Positions 1-8,608 of a DNA stretch of 64,000 nt are shown here, piece after piece (position 1 is the stretch's first letter; each line of letters starts with the position of its first letter). The translations under genes were made by a program, and so were the position numbers. The notes beneath the pieces are model-generated. The model had not been told where the DNA came from. It worked only from the letters and a program-made list of their open reading frames with translations, and ran no database searches. Source of the DNA: WFZT01 sp964571845 (GTDB lineage Bacteria > Hydrothermota > Hydrothermia > B15-G9 > WFZT01); assembly GCA_964571845.1 (NCBI GenBank), contig CAZNDM010000074.1, positions 1 to 64,000 on the forward strand, in the 5' to 3' direction.

Positions 1-17
1 GCGCCCACCTTTCATTT

Positions 18-1316
18 CTAAATCAATTTCCTTTCTTTTGCAGCCTTCTCAAGCTCCTCTCTGAAATCTGGATGAGCAATCTTTATAAGTTCCTTAGCCC
101 TCTCTTTCAAGTTTTTCCCATGAAGGAAAGCGACTCCAAACTCTGTAACCACGTAATGCACATCGGCTCTTGTAGTCACAACTCCAGCCCCCTGCTTCAA
201 TATGGGTACTATTCTCGAAATCTGCCCACCTTTAGCGGTAGACGGAAGTGCAATAATGGGTTTACCGTATTTAGCCGCACCAGCACCTCTGATAAAGTCA
301 ACCTGACCTCCAAAACCACTATAAATGTATGTTCCTATGGAGTCAGAGCATACCTGGCCTGTCAGATCAATTTCAAGGGCAGAATTGATGGCAATCATGT
401 TCTCGTTCTGGGCAATGACAAATGGATCATTTGTGTAGTCAACGGGATGCATTTCGAACACTGGATTGTCGTGTACAAATTCGTAGAGTCTTTTTGATCC
501 GAGAATGAAAGTTGCTATAACTTTGCCCATGTGTATAGTCTTTTTCGTTCCAGTGATCATTCCGGCTTCTATTCCTTCCATTACACCATCGGACACCATC
601 TCTGTATGAATTCCTATATCCCTTTTTGTATCTTTCAAAAGTTCAAGAACGGCGTCAGGGATTCCACCGATACCGAGCTGTAAAGTTGAGCCATCTTCGA
701 TCAGATCGGCGATGTATTCAGCAATTTTTTTCTCGACTTCTGTCGCTGGTTTTCTTGCAAGTTCAGGGAGATCTTCACTAACTTCAACTATTTTAGCAAC
801 TCTTGAAACGTGGACAAAGGAATCTCCAAGTGTCCTTGGCATTTTATCGTTTACCTGTGCAATTACAACTTTTGCCGTTTCTACAGCGGCTTTTGTTGCG
901 AGCACCTCGACACCATAGCTCATAAACCCATGTTCATCAGGTGGAGACACCTGTATAATGGCGACATCGATGGGCAAGAGTCCACGGTAAAATAATCTCG
1001 GAATTTCGTGGAGATGAATGGGGACGTAGTCGGCGCGACCTTCGTTAACAGCCTTTCTATCTGCGGAGCCAACAAATAGCGAATTATGTCTGAAATGTCC
1101 TTCCATCCCGGGTTTTGACAGGGGATCGTCTCCAAGCAAAAGCACGTGGACGAGCTCCACATTCCGGAGTTCATCCTTTCTATCAGCGAGTGCCTGCATT
1201 AAAACATAGGGAGCGGCAGCATTACCGCTTAGATAAACTCTATCTCCACTTTTAACGACAGAAACCGCCTCTTCTGGCGTTGTTAATTTCTTTTTATAAT
1301 CATCGTACCAGGACAT
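18..1316 (-). CDS. Acetyl-CoA hydrolase / 4-hydroxybutyrate-type CoA-transferase
   Basis: A cytoplasmic enzyme that moves CoA between acyl-CoA and acetate or another short acid, or hydrolyses acetyl-CoA. The 432-residue length is typical of the family. The GIGGIP motif lies at about 215-220 and the expected catalytic glutamate is E239 in IHTEM. The C-terminal GGQVDFIRGA motif is typical of the 4-hydroxybutyrate/butyryl-CoA:acetate CoA-transferase branch. The ATG lies one base after the alanine dehydrogenase stop, with a GGGGG-type ribosome site inside that gene, so the two are co-transcribed. With thiolase and ETF at the other end of the window it fits acyl-CoA fermentation. The family assignment is firm; the acyl substrate cannot be read from sequence. 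Confidence 0.9.
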   Translation of the reverse strand: MSWYDDYKKKLTTPEEAVSVVKSGDRVYLSGNAAAPYVLMQALADRKDELRNVELVHVLLLGDDPLSKPGMEGHFRHNSLFVGSADRKAVNEGRADYVPIHLHEIPRLFYRGLLPIDVAIIQVSPPDEHGFMSYGVEVLATKAAVETAKVVIAQVNDKMPRTLGDSFVHVSRVAKIVEVSEDLPELARKPATEVEKKIAEYIADLIEDGSTLQLGIGGIPDAVLELLKDTKRDIGIHTEMVSDGVMEGIEAGMITGTKKTIHMGKVIATFILGSKRLYEFVHDNPVFEMHPVDYTNDPFVIAQNENMIAINSALEIDLTGQVCSDSIGTYIYSGFGGQVDFIRGAGAAKYGKPIIALPSTAKGGQISRIVPILKQGAGVVTTRADVHYVVTEFGVAFLHGKNLKERAKELIKIAHPDFREELEKAAKERKLI

Positions 1317-1317
1317 T

Positions 1318-2457
1318 TTACTTTACCCCCTTCAATAGTTCCTCAATTGATTTGAACTCGAGACCCTCTCTTGAGATATTTTTATTGGTCACGTACCCAC
1401 CGTAGGTATAAACACCTTTCTGAAGATCTGGTATTTCAAGCAGAGCTTTATCAACACCAAGTTCTATCATTTTTTTCAGATAGGGTAAAATTGCGTTTGT
1501 GAGTGCATGAGTAGCCGTTCTTGCGACACGGGAGGGTACATTTGGAACGGCGAAATGAATCACACCTTCATCCTCATAGACAAAATCTTCACCTGGTGTA
1601 AGTCTCGTGGTCTCAGAACATCCGCCCTGATCAATGGAGAAATCAATCAGTACCGATCCACGTTTCATAGTTTTAACCATATCTCTTGTAATCAGAATAG
1701 GGGTACGGGCACCAGGTACAAGTACTGCACAGATCACCACATCGGCGAACTGAAGTAGCTTCTGGAGATTACGTTTGTTATAAAGCATTGTAACTACGCG
1801 TCCACCAAGCATAGCTTCAATTCTTTCCAGTTTTTCGACGTCCTTATCCACGATATAGACACTGGCACCTATGCCGGTAAATGCCTTTGCTGCACAGAAA
1901 CCGAGAGTGCCAGCACCAATAATCACAACTTCTGCGGGGGGAATTCCCGGAATACCAGAAAGAAGAATACCTCTCCGTCCTGCTCTTCTACTCTCGAGCA
2001 GACGTCCCGCAATTTGAACAGCCATTCTACCTGCAATCTGGCTCATTGGTCTTAAAACCGGGAGGGTTCCATCAGGTTTCTGGATAATTTCATATCCGAT
2101 AGCGGTGATCTTCTTCTTTAAAATGGAATTTATGATTGACTTCGGTGATACGGCAAGGTGAAGGTAACCCATAACTGTCTGGCCGTCCTTCATGAGTTCA
2201 CACTCTTCGGCATTGGGACATCTGATTTTTAGGATCACATCCGAGCGTTTTACCACTTCCTCTTTGTTATACACGATTTGAGCACCAGCTTCCCGATAAT
2301 CACGGTCAGTAAATCTGGCACCTTCTCCAGCACCGCTTTCAACATATACGTTGGCCCCCATGTGTACAAGCTCCATAACCCCTCTTGGGGAGAGGCCAAC
2401 TCTAATCTCCTCAGTTGCTTTTATATCCTTGAATTCTTTCGTTATTCCGAAATTCAT
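1318..2457 (-). CDS. ald: Alanine dehydrogenase family protein
   Basis: NAD-dependent oxidative deamination of L-alanine to pyruvate and ammonia. It has 379 residues. The N-terminal domain starts MNFGITKE; the Rossmann motif is VVIIGAGTLGF; the C-terminal signature is SIDQGGCSET. HLAV keeps the histidine of the active-site region. The ILKIRCP segment replaces the KVKEP form seen in classical Ald, as in a known long-branch subfamily. I chose the ATG at 2457 because AAAGGAG lies 8 nt upstream; an in-frame ATG at 2484 would place the ribosome site inside the gene. First gene of a two-gene operon with the CoA-transferase, read from a good sigma70-like promoter with a palindrome over the start site. 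A transhydrogenase alpha subunit is less likely, as no beta partner is present. Confidence 0.88.
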   Translation of the reverse strand: MNFGITKEFKDIKATEEIRVGLSPRGVMELVHMGANVYVESGAGEGARFTDRDYREAGAQIVYNKEEVVKRSDVILKIRCPNAEECELMKDGQTVMGYLHLAVSPKSIINSILKKKITAIGYEIIQKPDGTLPVLRPMSQIAGRMAVQIAGRLLESRRAGRRGILLSGIPGIPPAEVVIIGAGTLGFCAAKAFTGIGASVYIVDKDVEKLERIEAMLGGRVVTMLYNKRNLQKLLQFADVVICAVLVPGARTPILITRDMVKTMKRGSVLIDFSIDQGGCSETTRLTPGEDFVYEDEGVIHFAVPNVPSRVARTATHALTNAILPYLKKMIELGVDKALLEIPDLQKGVYTYGGYVTNKNISREGLEFKSIEELLKGVK

Positions 2458-2473
2458 AATTTGTACTCCTTTG

Positions 2474-2489
2474 AATATTTGCAAATATT
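2474..2489. promoter_or_regulatory. 16-bp perfect palindrome, probable operator of ald
   Basis: AATATTTG/CAAATATT with no spacer. It overlaps the edge of the -10 box and the expected transcription start of ald, and ends 17 nt before its start codon, ahead of the ribosome site. This is where a repressor would act. The binding protein is unknown. Confidence 0.45.
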
Positions 2490-2515
2490 ATGAAAGACTT
2501 TTATTGAACAATCAA
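2487..2515 (-). promoter_or_regulatory. Promoter of ald operon
   Basis: On the minus strand, -35 TTGATT (2515-2510), a 17-bp spacer, and -10 CATAAT (2492-2487). The spacing is optimal for a sigma70-type factor and the predicted start falls within the downstream palindrome. Confidence 0.6.
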
Positions 2516-2539
2516 CCTTTTTGCGGCTTTTCCTGTAAA

Positions 2540-2568
2540 TTGAAAAAGGGGGTCGATTCAATTAAAAT
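2540..2568 (+). promoter_or_regulatory. Promoter of the S8 protease gene
   Basis: -35 TTGAAA (2540-2545), 17-bp spacer, -10 TAAAAT (2563-2568). This leaves a leader of about 20 nt carrying AAAGGAGG before the ATG at 2597. Confidence 0.65.
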
Positions 2569-2596
2569 AAACCCATCTTTTAGAAAGGAGGTAGTT

Positions 2597-5482
2597 ATGA
2601 AGAAGTTATCAGTAATGTTGTCTTTGCTCTTCCTGACTTCGCTGAGCGCAAAGGCAACTATTGCAGGATGTCTACAAAGCGTGCTGGATAAGTCAGGTGA
2701 CAGTGATTACATAAGGGTCATAGTTTATCCAGTTCAACAGCCGGATTACGAAAATCTCGGAAATATGTTCAAGGGCGATAAGAAAGCTGAGGTGGCATAC
2801 CTGAAGAACCTTGCCAGAACCACTCAGAGGCCTATACTTGAATTTCTTGAACAGCAGAAGGGGAGCGTTGCAGAAAAAGAAGGATTCTGGATCATCAACG
2901 CAATTTATGTTAAAGCAAAGAAAAGTCTGATCCTCAAACTTGCGGAAAGAGACGACGTGGGCAGGATAGAACTCGACAGCAAAGCCCACCTTACAAAACT
3001 GCCCGTATCATCCAGATCTGGGGGGCACGCTATTGAGGGTAACCCCAAAATTGTCTACTGGAACATTACCAAAATACATGCGGACTCTGTCTGGAAGCTT
3101 GGATATACGGGACAGGGTGTAGTGGTTGGACAGATTGACACTGGTGTAGACACTTCTCATCCTGCTATTGAAGGAAAATTTTCCGGGCACTTTTATGATG
3201 CAACTCATGGGACATTTCCCGCACCTTACGATGATCTTGGCCACGGGACCCACACAATGGGTACAATTCTTGGAGGAGATGGCCTCGGCTCATTTATCAG
3301 AGACATCGGCGTCGCCCCTGGAGCAACATTTGCAGCAGCAAAAGCGTTTACGTCGCAGGGAGCTTATACAAGCTGGATAACTCGATCATTCCAGTGGTTT
3401 GGAACCCTACTTGTAGACTCAGGAGTTAATGTAAGGGTTATTAACAACTCCTGGGGTATCTGTGATTCTACTTCTACAACTCACTGGAATACTATATGGA
3501 CCGCCAGATCACTCGGCCTCATCCCCGTATTCTCAATAGGTAACTATGACGTCACATGTCCTCATATCAGAGCTGGTGCGCCTGGTAACTACCCTACTGT
3601 AATAGGAGTTGGAGCAACTACGAGAACTGACGCTGTTGCCAGTTTCTCGCAGCGTGGTCCTGCGCCTAATCTTTTCCCATGGAACAACCAGAATTATTGG
3701 AGCAGGCCTGACTGGAATTTTATAAAACCCGACATAGTAGCTCCTGGTCAGAGTATTTATTCATCAACACCTGGTGGAAGCTATGCAACATGGGATGGAA
3801 CATCTATGGCTGCTCCCCACGTTACTGGTGTCATCGCTCTTATTCTGTCGAAAAACCCGGCATTGGATTATTATCAGGTGTATAACATTCTGACTAACTC
3901 TGCATATCAACCAGCAGGATATACTTTCCCGAATAATGACTATGGCTGGGGCAGAGTTGATGCTTTGAATGCAATCGAAATGACACCCTCACCTAACCAA
4001 CCCTTCCTAACCTTGATTAACGTGGTCGTCAACGACCAAAATGGCAGGCTTGATCCTGGAGATACAGCTAATATAGTTGTTTATATCACAAATCTTGCTA
4101 ATAACACAGCACAGTCAACTCAGGGTGTACTAAGGACATCAAGCAGCTACATCACAATAATCGATTCGTCTGGGACTTTCGGCGATGTAAGTTTCAATGA
4201 TACGGTCAGCAATGAAAATGATCAGTTCACTCTTTACGTTGATCCCAATTCTCCTTCTGGGGCTGTTGCCGAATTTACTTTACATCTTACCGCATCAAAT
4301 TCATACTCAACGGATCTCGACTTCTCACTACCAATAGGTAATCCACGCTTTGATTATGCAAATATAGATACTGGAAACTGCATACTTACCGTCACAGACA
4401 ATGGATCCATAGGGTTCATGACATCAAATCAGGTTCAGGGTAATGGTTTTGTCTATCCGAAAAACGGTTCAAATACTTTATTTTATGGTTCACTTGCCTT
4501 TGGAAATGACTCAAGCTACGTGGTTGATAACTGGTATGAGCATGGTACCGAGGATGGAGATTGGGTTTACACACAGGACCCTCTTGGCAAACTCTATTAC
4601 ATAACGCCTCCACAGGTTGCTAACCAGGAACTATGGGCTATGATGTCTGACAGTGGTCATCCCAATCCGCAGGGAGTCACCGTGGAACAGATTGCCTATG
4701 GGTACATGCGGGAAGGAATTAACAACTTTGTAATAATTAAATACACATTTAAAAATAACGGCTCATCCACCTTGAATGACCTCTACGCCGCTCAGTTTAT
4801 TGATTTCGATATTGGCCAGGATCCATCTACAAACTATGCATTTGTAGATACCTCAAGGTATACAGCATTTATGGCACCATCTACTTACAACCCTGTCGTA
4901 GGTATCACACTTCTTTATCCACGGAACAATGTGGCCAATATAAGCACAATATCCAATCCAACCTATGTTTATCCCGACACTGGAATGACAGATGCAAACG
5001 AATGGAAATTCATGTCTGGCCAGTTACATTTTGGTAACCAGGCCTCCCAGAATGATTACAGTGTAGTAGTTTCCGCCGGTCCATTTTCACTGGCACCAGG
5101 AGAGGAAGATTCGGTTGTTTTTGCAATTGTTGGTGGAACCTCCTTTTCCTCGTATTACGCAAACTGTGATTCTGCATACAGCGCCTACCTCGTAGGGATC
5201 AATGAATCTGTGAATATTCCAGGCATAAAAACATTTAAGATCACCCCTAATGTAATTAAATCAAAGGGTGAATTGACTTTTACAATTGATAGAAGATCAA
5301 ACGTGACTATTAATCTGTTTGACGTAAGTGGAAGAGTCGTGAAGCGTGTCTTCAGCGGGGCAATGGAAGGTGGCACTCACGTTTTGAAAATGGACACGAG
5401 AGGATTACCAGCTGGAATTTACTTCCTCGAACTAAATGCAGACGGTAGAACGAAGATTGGAAAATTTATGGTTGTGAGATAG
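2597..5482 (+). CDS. Secreted subtilisin-like (S8) serine protease with C-terminal sorting domain
   Basis: Extracellular endopeptidase of 961 residues. Order: signal peptide (1-20, MKKLSVMLSLLFLTSLSAKA), I9-like inhibitory propeptide (about 38-130), S8 catalytic domain (about 165-455), a long region that looks like beta-rich domains, then a 75-residue sorting domain (about 885-961, with DVSGRVV and GLPAGIYFLEL). Catalytic residues are D181 (IDTGVD), H216 (GHGTH) and S403 (GTSMAAPH); N316 in SIGN is the likely oxyanion residue. The start is fixed by AAAGGAGG just upstream and the signal peptide; the open frame upstream has neither. It has its own promoter and is followed at 8 nt by a GC-rich hairpin, so it looks monocistronic. 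Substrate unknown; nutrition from external protein is plausible. Confidence 0.93.
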   Translation: MKKLSVMLSLLFLTSLSAKATIAGCLQSVLDKSGDSDYIRVIVYPVQQPDYENLGNMFKGDKKAEVAYLKNLARTTQRPILEFLEQQKGSVAEKEGFWIINAIYVKAKKSLILKLAERDDVGRIELDSKAHLTKLPVSSRSGGHAIEGNPKIVYWNITKIHADSVWKLGYTGQGVVVGQIDTGVDTSHPAIEGKFSGHFYDATHGTFPAPYDDLGHGTHTMGTILGGDGLGSFIRDIGVAPGATFAAAKAFTSQGAYTSWITRSFQWFGTLLVDSGVNVRVINNSWGICDSTSTTHWNTIWTARSLGLIPVFSIGNYDVTCPHIRAGAPGNYPTVIGVGATTRTDAVASFSQRGPAPNLFPWNNQNYWSRPDWNFIKPDIVAPGQSIYSSTPGGSYATWDGTSMAAPHVTGVIALILSKNPALDYYQVYNILTNSAYQPAGYTFPNNDYGWGRVDALNAIEMTPSPNQPFLTLINVVVNDQNGRLDPGDTANIVVYITNLANNTAQSTQGVLRTSSSYITIIDSSGTFGDVSFNDTVSNENDQFTLYVDPNSPSGAVAEFTLHLTASNSYSTDLDFSLPIGNPRFDYANIDTGNCILTVTDNGSIGFMTSNQVQGNGFVYPKNGSNTLFYGSLAFGNDSSYVVDNWYEHGTEDGDWVYTQDPLGKLYYITPPQVANQELWAMMSDSGHPNPQGVTVEQIAYGYMREGINNFVIIKYTFKNNGSSTLNDLYAAQFIDFDIGQDPSTNYAFVDTSRYTAFMAPSTYNPVVGITLLYPRNNVANISTISNPTYVYPDTGMTDANEWKFMSGQLHFGNQASQNDYSVVVSAGPFSLAPGEEDSVVFAIVGGTSFSSYYANCDSAYSAYLVGINESVNIPGIKTFKITPNVIKSKGELTFTIDRRSNVTINLFDVSGRVVKRVFSGAMEGGTHVLKMDTRGLPAGIYFLELNADGRTKIGKFMVVR

Positions 5483-5490
5483 GAAATTTT

Positions 5491-5523
5491 TGTGGGGGCG
5501 CCCGCGGAGCGGGCGCCCCCACA
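5491..5523. terminator. GC-rich perfect hairpin 1 (15-bp stem, GGA loop)
   Basis: Arms TGTGGGGGCGCCCGC (5491-5505) and its exact complement (5509-5523) around a 3-nt loop. It starts 8 nt after the protease stop and 17 nt past the stop of the converging Spy-like gene. There is no T-tract after it on either strand. One of six such hairpins in the window; a bidirectional transcription end or 3' stabiliser is the simplest reading. Confidence 0.7.
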
Positions 5524-5540
5524 TCCCCATCAACCCAGTT

Positions 5541-5996
5541 TTATCTGTTAACAGGAGGTAGTGCAGGTGTTTTTCCCCTGAATCTTCTTGCTTTCCTTTC
5601 CGCCATCAGTAGCCGTTTAAATCTATTCACTCTCATTTTCCTGAGTTTCATTAATTGATCCTTCGTAAGAATTTTCCTAACACTTACCGCCATTTTTGCC
5701 TTCACAAGCCCTATCTTAGCATTAACTTCAGAGAGGTCGTTGAATAATTTCTGGAGCCTATTAAAATTCACATCTTTTTTGGTCAATTCCTCTCTTATCT
5801 GGAGCCTGACCTTATTCCGTTTTGCCCTGAGATCAATGAGGGTCTCCTCAGCTGGATACCATACATTTCTTAGCTTATAAATCTGGCTATCTGTAAGATT
5901 CAGCTTTTCCTGTATAATGGGTGAGTTAATCATTCTTCCGATAGGTAACCCAATTCCTCCAAAGTACATCGTAAGTGCTATAAGTAGTGTGTTCAT
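5541..5996 (-). CDS. Spy/CpxP-like periplasmic protein
   Basis: A 151-residue protein with an N-terminal signal-like hydrophobic stretch (MNTLLIALTMYFGG). A charged, all-helical body follows, with two LT.SQ/LT.DQ elements (LNLTDSQ near 32-38 and LTKDQ near 111-115) spaced as in the Spy/CpxP/CnrX-like family of periplasmic chaperones and metal-stress proteins. The C-terminus is rich in Arg and Lys. GGAGGTGA ends shortly before the ATG, and a weak promoter (TTGTGA, 17 bp, GAATAA at 6046-6018) lies upstream. It is a single gene, convergent with the protease. The fold is well supported; metal or stress function is inference. Confidence 0.65.
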   Translation of the reverse strand: MNTLLIALTMYFGGIGLPIGRMINSPIIQEKLNLTDSQIYKLRNVWYPAEETLIDLRAKRNKVRLQIREELTKKDVNFNRLQKLFNDLSEVNAKIGLVKAKMAVSVRKILTKDQLMKLRKMRVNRFKRLLMAERKARRFRGKTPALPPVNR

Positions 5997-6189
5997 TGTG
6001 TCACCTCCTATCTGGTTTTATTCTTTAGACATCAGGATAGTCACAAAAGTTCAGTACATGATACCAAGTTGTTAGAAAAATCACTTAGAGATAAACAATT
6101 AGAGAATTTTCAACTCGCCGTCCACAATATGAAATATCAGGGGAATTTTCCTCAATCTGAAGGGTTGTTATTGCCCGAATTTTCTATCA

Positions 6190-6435
6190 TGGCCAGAAGA
6201 TTTTTGGAACAGTCTTTATATGATGTTGAGGATGTTTTAAAAATGCCCTTGGAAAAGGGAAGAATGCAATTTTTCAACCTCTTTCCCCTCAATGCTCTGC
6301 ATTGCGGGGAAAGATAAAGGAAGGGACAAATTCTCGTCCTACCCTTCATCCCCTTCCACAGAGTAGGAAGGGAAATAAAGATAATTTTTCCACAAAGTGA
6401 AAGGGAAGTAATTATCGGTAAAATATTTTTCAAAC
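6190..6435 (+). repeat. Dispersed hairpin-rich non-coding element, copy A
   Basis: First of three diverged copies (others at 44068-44410 and 46715-46890, both on the minus strand). It contains a long hairpin (6281-6313; stem CTTTCCCC/GGGGAAAG plus CAATGC/GCATTG, loop TCT), a second hairpin with CCTTCC/GGAAGG arms near 6350-6370, and a conserved tail (6393-6435) that matches copy B at 40 of 44 aligned positions. It occupies most of the 5997-6493 gap between the Spy-like gene and tRNA-Gly and ends 15 nt before the tRNA -35 box. No convincing gene lies in it: the open frames here have no ribosome site, and the copies carry stops and indels. Confidence 0.6.
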
Positions 6436-6450
6436 ATTCTCACATGATAC

Positions 6451-6480
6451 TTGACTCGATAAAGGAGGACATGTTATAAA
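6451..6480 (+). promoter_or_regulatory. Promoter of tRNA-Gly
   Basis: -35 TTGACT (6451-6456) and -10 TATAAA (6475-6480) with an 18-bp spacer, or TTATAA with 17. The predicted start is a few bases ahead of the tRNA at 6494. Confidence 0.65.
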
Positions 6481-6493
6481 TAAAAGCGTACAT

Positions 6494-6565
6494 GCGGGCG
6501 TAGCTCAGAGGAAGAGCATCAGCTTCCCAAGCTGAGGGTCGCGGGTTCGAATCCCGTCGCCCGCT
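6494..6565 (+). tRNA. tRNA-Gly (anticodon CCC)
   Basis: Full cloverleaf: acceptor GCGGGCG/CGCCCGC, D-arm GCTC/GAGC, anticodon stem TCAGC/GCTGA with loop TTCCCAA giving anticodon CCC, T-arm around TTCGAAT, and discriminator T. The CCA end is not encoded. The lytic transglycosylase start codon lies only 10 nt downstream, so tRNA and mRNA probably share a transcript that is cut by tRNA processing. Confidence 0.95.
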
Positions 6566-6575
6566 TTTTATTAAA

Positions 6576-8591
6576 ATGGGCTTTTTACTTTTACTTCTCT
6601 CTATCAGTCTTACGGCGAATCTTCAGGACGCAATAGTCACAAGGGATTGGCCATCCATCTATAACCACATGTCCCTCAACAATTCTGATGAAAAGTTCTA
6701 TCTCATTGTCTCACTTCTGCGCATGAGACAATACGGCTTGTTGTATCAGTTTCTATCTATCAAAAAAAATCATCTAAAAAAACCGGAATATTTTGCTCTT
6801 CTTTATTCCAGTTACAACACGCCACTTGGTGATAGTCTGTTCAACGATTTGATAGAAACTGGATTAAATAAATATCCCGATATGGGAGATTTTCTGCTCT
6901 ATCTTAGAATTAATAAAAATATAAGTTTACAAAAAACTGGCTATGTCCTCCTGGATCTGAGGGTGATGAAACGGAAATACCCTGCAAGTACTTTCATGGA
7001 ATACAGTGTTATTCTTACTCTAAGGTATCTATATTCAAATACAGAATATCAAAAATTTCTGAAGACTTTTAATGATTACAAAAAGTATTTGAAATCTCGC
7101 TACAACCGGGCAGAAGCATACTATTATTATCACAGAATCTTGCTTTTACAGAAGAAAAAGACTCTTGCCAAAAGAATAGCGGATCTTTTACTCACAAGAT
7201 ATTATAGAACCCCCTTTTCCTTTCGGGTAATAAAAAGTGGCTCAAAAAAGTATCCATTTTACAAGGGTCTGTCGGCATTTTACAACGGACATTATAAAAT
7301 TGCAATAAAGTATTTAAAAAAATCCAGTATCCACAAAAAATTTCATTATCTAACTATTGCTTATTACAGGGCGGGGTACTACTCCAGAATTTTGAAACTC
7401 TACAGGAAGAAGCTCATTCCTGACTCTTTGAGATACTATGTAGCACTGGCGTATGAAAGGAAGAAAAAGTTCAGAAAGGCTTTGAGAGAGTTTTTATATA
7501 CTGTGAGACACAGTGAACGATACAGTGGTTATGCTGCCTATGAAATATCTTTTATCCTTGTGAATAATCCCAAAATATACCGTAAAGCTGGTGACTCATT
7601 CCCTCTAAATATCCCTAATCCAGATTATCTCCTGAGAATGGGTTTGATATATATGGTCTATGGTGAAAGAAACCGTGCAATTGCCTTTTTTGAAAAAGCT
7701 TTAAAGAGTAGAGATAGTTTCGTAAAATCCCAATCATTGTACTGGCTTTATCGCATCACCGGTATTTCTGCATACCGAGATAATCTTTTGAAAGAGCATC
7801 CTTTTTCTTATTTTGCGTGGATAACGAGAGGAGAAAAGGAAATAACAAGTGTGGATTCACTTGCTTATCCATTAATAAAAAACAACCATAATTTTCTCTC
7901 TAAAGGGTCCCAATACTGGGATAGATTCCACATATTCACATTTCTTGGACTCAACAATTACGCCCTTAGAGAGTTAAAAAAGTGTCGAAAAGACATAAAG
8001 GAGTGTGTCGAATTTGCGTATCTTACAGGTGTGGACAATCTCACCGTGGAAATTTTCAGAAAATTTAAATCGCTTGAGAGTAAGAAAGAGAGTCTAATCT
8101 TTGGGTATCCTCTGGCTTACTGGTACTTTATAAAGGGGGAGACTGAAAATCCTTTTCTCTTTATATCACTGCTGAGGGAAGAAAGCCATTTTAACCACAT
8201 GGCAATCTCCCCCGCTGGTGCAGTGGGTATCGCGCAGATTATGCCGTACACTGCATCTAAAATTATGGGAAGAAGGGTAAAAAAGGATGAGTTACTCGAC
8301 CCGTACTTTAATATGAAACTTGGTATGAGGTATCTCAATAAATTACTTGAACGGTATAGAGGAAATGAACCGTTTGCCCTTGCCGCCTACAACGCAGGTG
8401 AAAAGCGTGTTGACAGATGGCTAAAAAAGTACTCAAAATTCGGGATAAATGAGGACCCTTACCTTTTTGTGGAATTCATTCCGTTCCGTGAAACACGAAA
8501 TTATGTGCGTAGAATTATAAAAGATTACAAATTGTACATTAAACTGTACTCAAGGATAACGGAAAAATTACTTGACCGTCAGGCCTCGTAG
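6576..8591 (+). CDS. Soluble lytic murein transglycosylase (Slt70-like)
   Basis: Cleaves the MurNAc-GlcNAc bond of peptidoglycan, releasing 1,6-anhydro products in the periplasm. The 671 residues comprise a signal-like N-terminus (MGFLLLLLSISLTA), a long helical TPR-like superhelix (about 30-510) very rich in Lys and Tyr, and a C-terminal SLT domain. The domain contains REESHF with catalytic E536, AVGIAQIMP, and FALAAYNAGE before the closing NYV segment. Length and order match Slt70. The gene begins 10 nt after tRNA-Gly and has no clear Shine-Dalgarno site. It opens a plus-strand cluster of envelope genes. Confidence 0.9.
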   Translation: MGFLLLLLSISLTANLQDAIVTRDWPSIYNHMSLNNSDEKFYLIVSLLRMRQYGLLYQFLSIKKNHLKKPEYFALLYSSYNTPLGDSLFNDLIETGLNKYPDMGDFLLYLRINKNISLQKTGYVLLDLRVMKRKYPASTFMEYSVILTLRYLYSNTEYQKFLKTFNDYKKYLKSRYNRAEAYYYYHRILLLQKKKTLAKRIADLLLTRYYRTPFSFRVIKSGSKKYPFYKGLSAFYNGHYKIAIKYLKKSSIHKKFHYLTIAYYRAGYYSRILKLYRKKLIPDSLRYYVALAYERKKKFRKALREFLYTVRHSERYSGYAAYEISFILVNNPKIYRKAGDSFPLNIPNPDYLLRMGLIYMVYGERNRAIAFFEKALKSRDSFVKSQSLYWLYRITGISAYRDNLLKEHPFSYFAWITRGEKEITSVDSLAYPLIKNNHNFLSKGSQYWDRFHIFTFLGLNNYALRELKKCRKDIKECVEFAYLTGVDNLTVEIFRKFKSLESKKESLIFGYPLAYWYFIKGETENPFLFISLLREESHFNHMAISPAGAVGIAQIMPYTASKIMGRRVKKDELLDPYFNMKLGMRYLNKLLERYRGNEPFALAAYNAGEKRVDRWLKKYSKFGINEDPYLFVEFIPFRETRNYVRRIIKDYKLYIKLYSRITEKLLDRQAS

Positions 8592-8608
8592 TTATACCCT
8601 TAAAAACC

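Noticed and set aside
1..15. Possible start of a further minus-strand gene (ATG at 15 reading off the edge)
   Set aside because: Only five codons are visible and there is no clear ribosome site; cannot be supported.
2351..2596. N-terminal extension of the subtilase frame by 82 codons
   Set aside because: It runs through the ald coding sequence and both promoters; the ribosome site and signal peptide are at 2597.
6069..6317. 82-codon plus-strand frame inside repeat copy A
   Set aside because: No ribosome site, and the aligned stretches of copies B and D contain stops and indels, so no protein is conserved.
6152..6433. 93-codon minus-strand frame over copy A
   Set aside because: Overlaps structured non-coding sequence; composition is unlike real proteins and there is no ribosome site.
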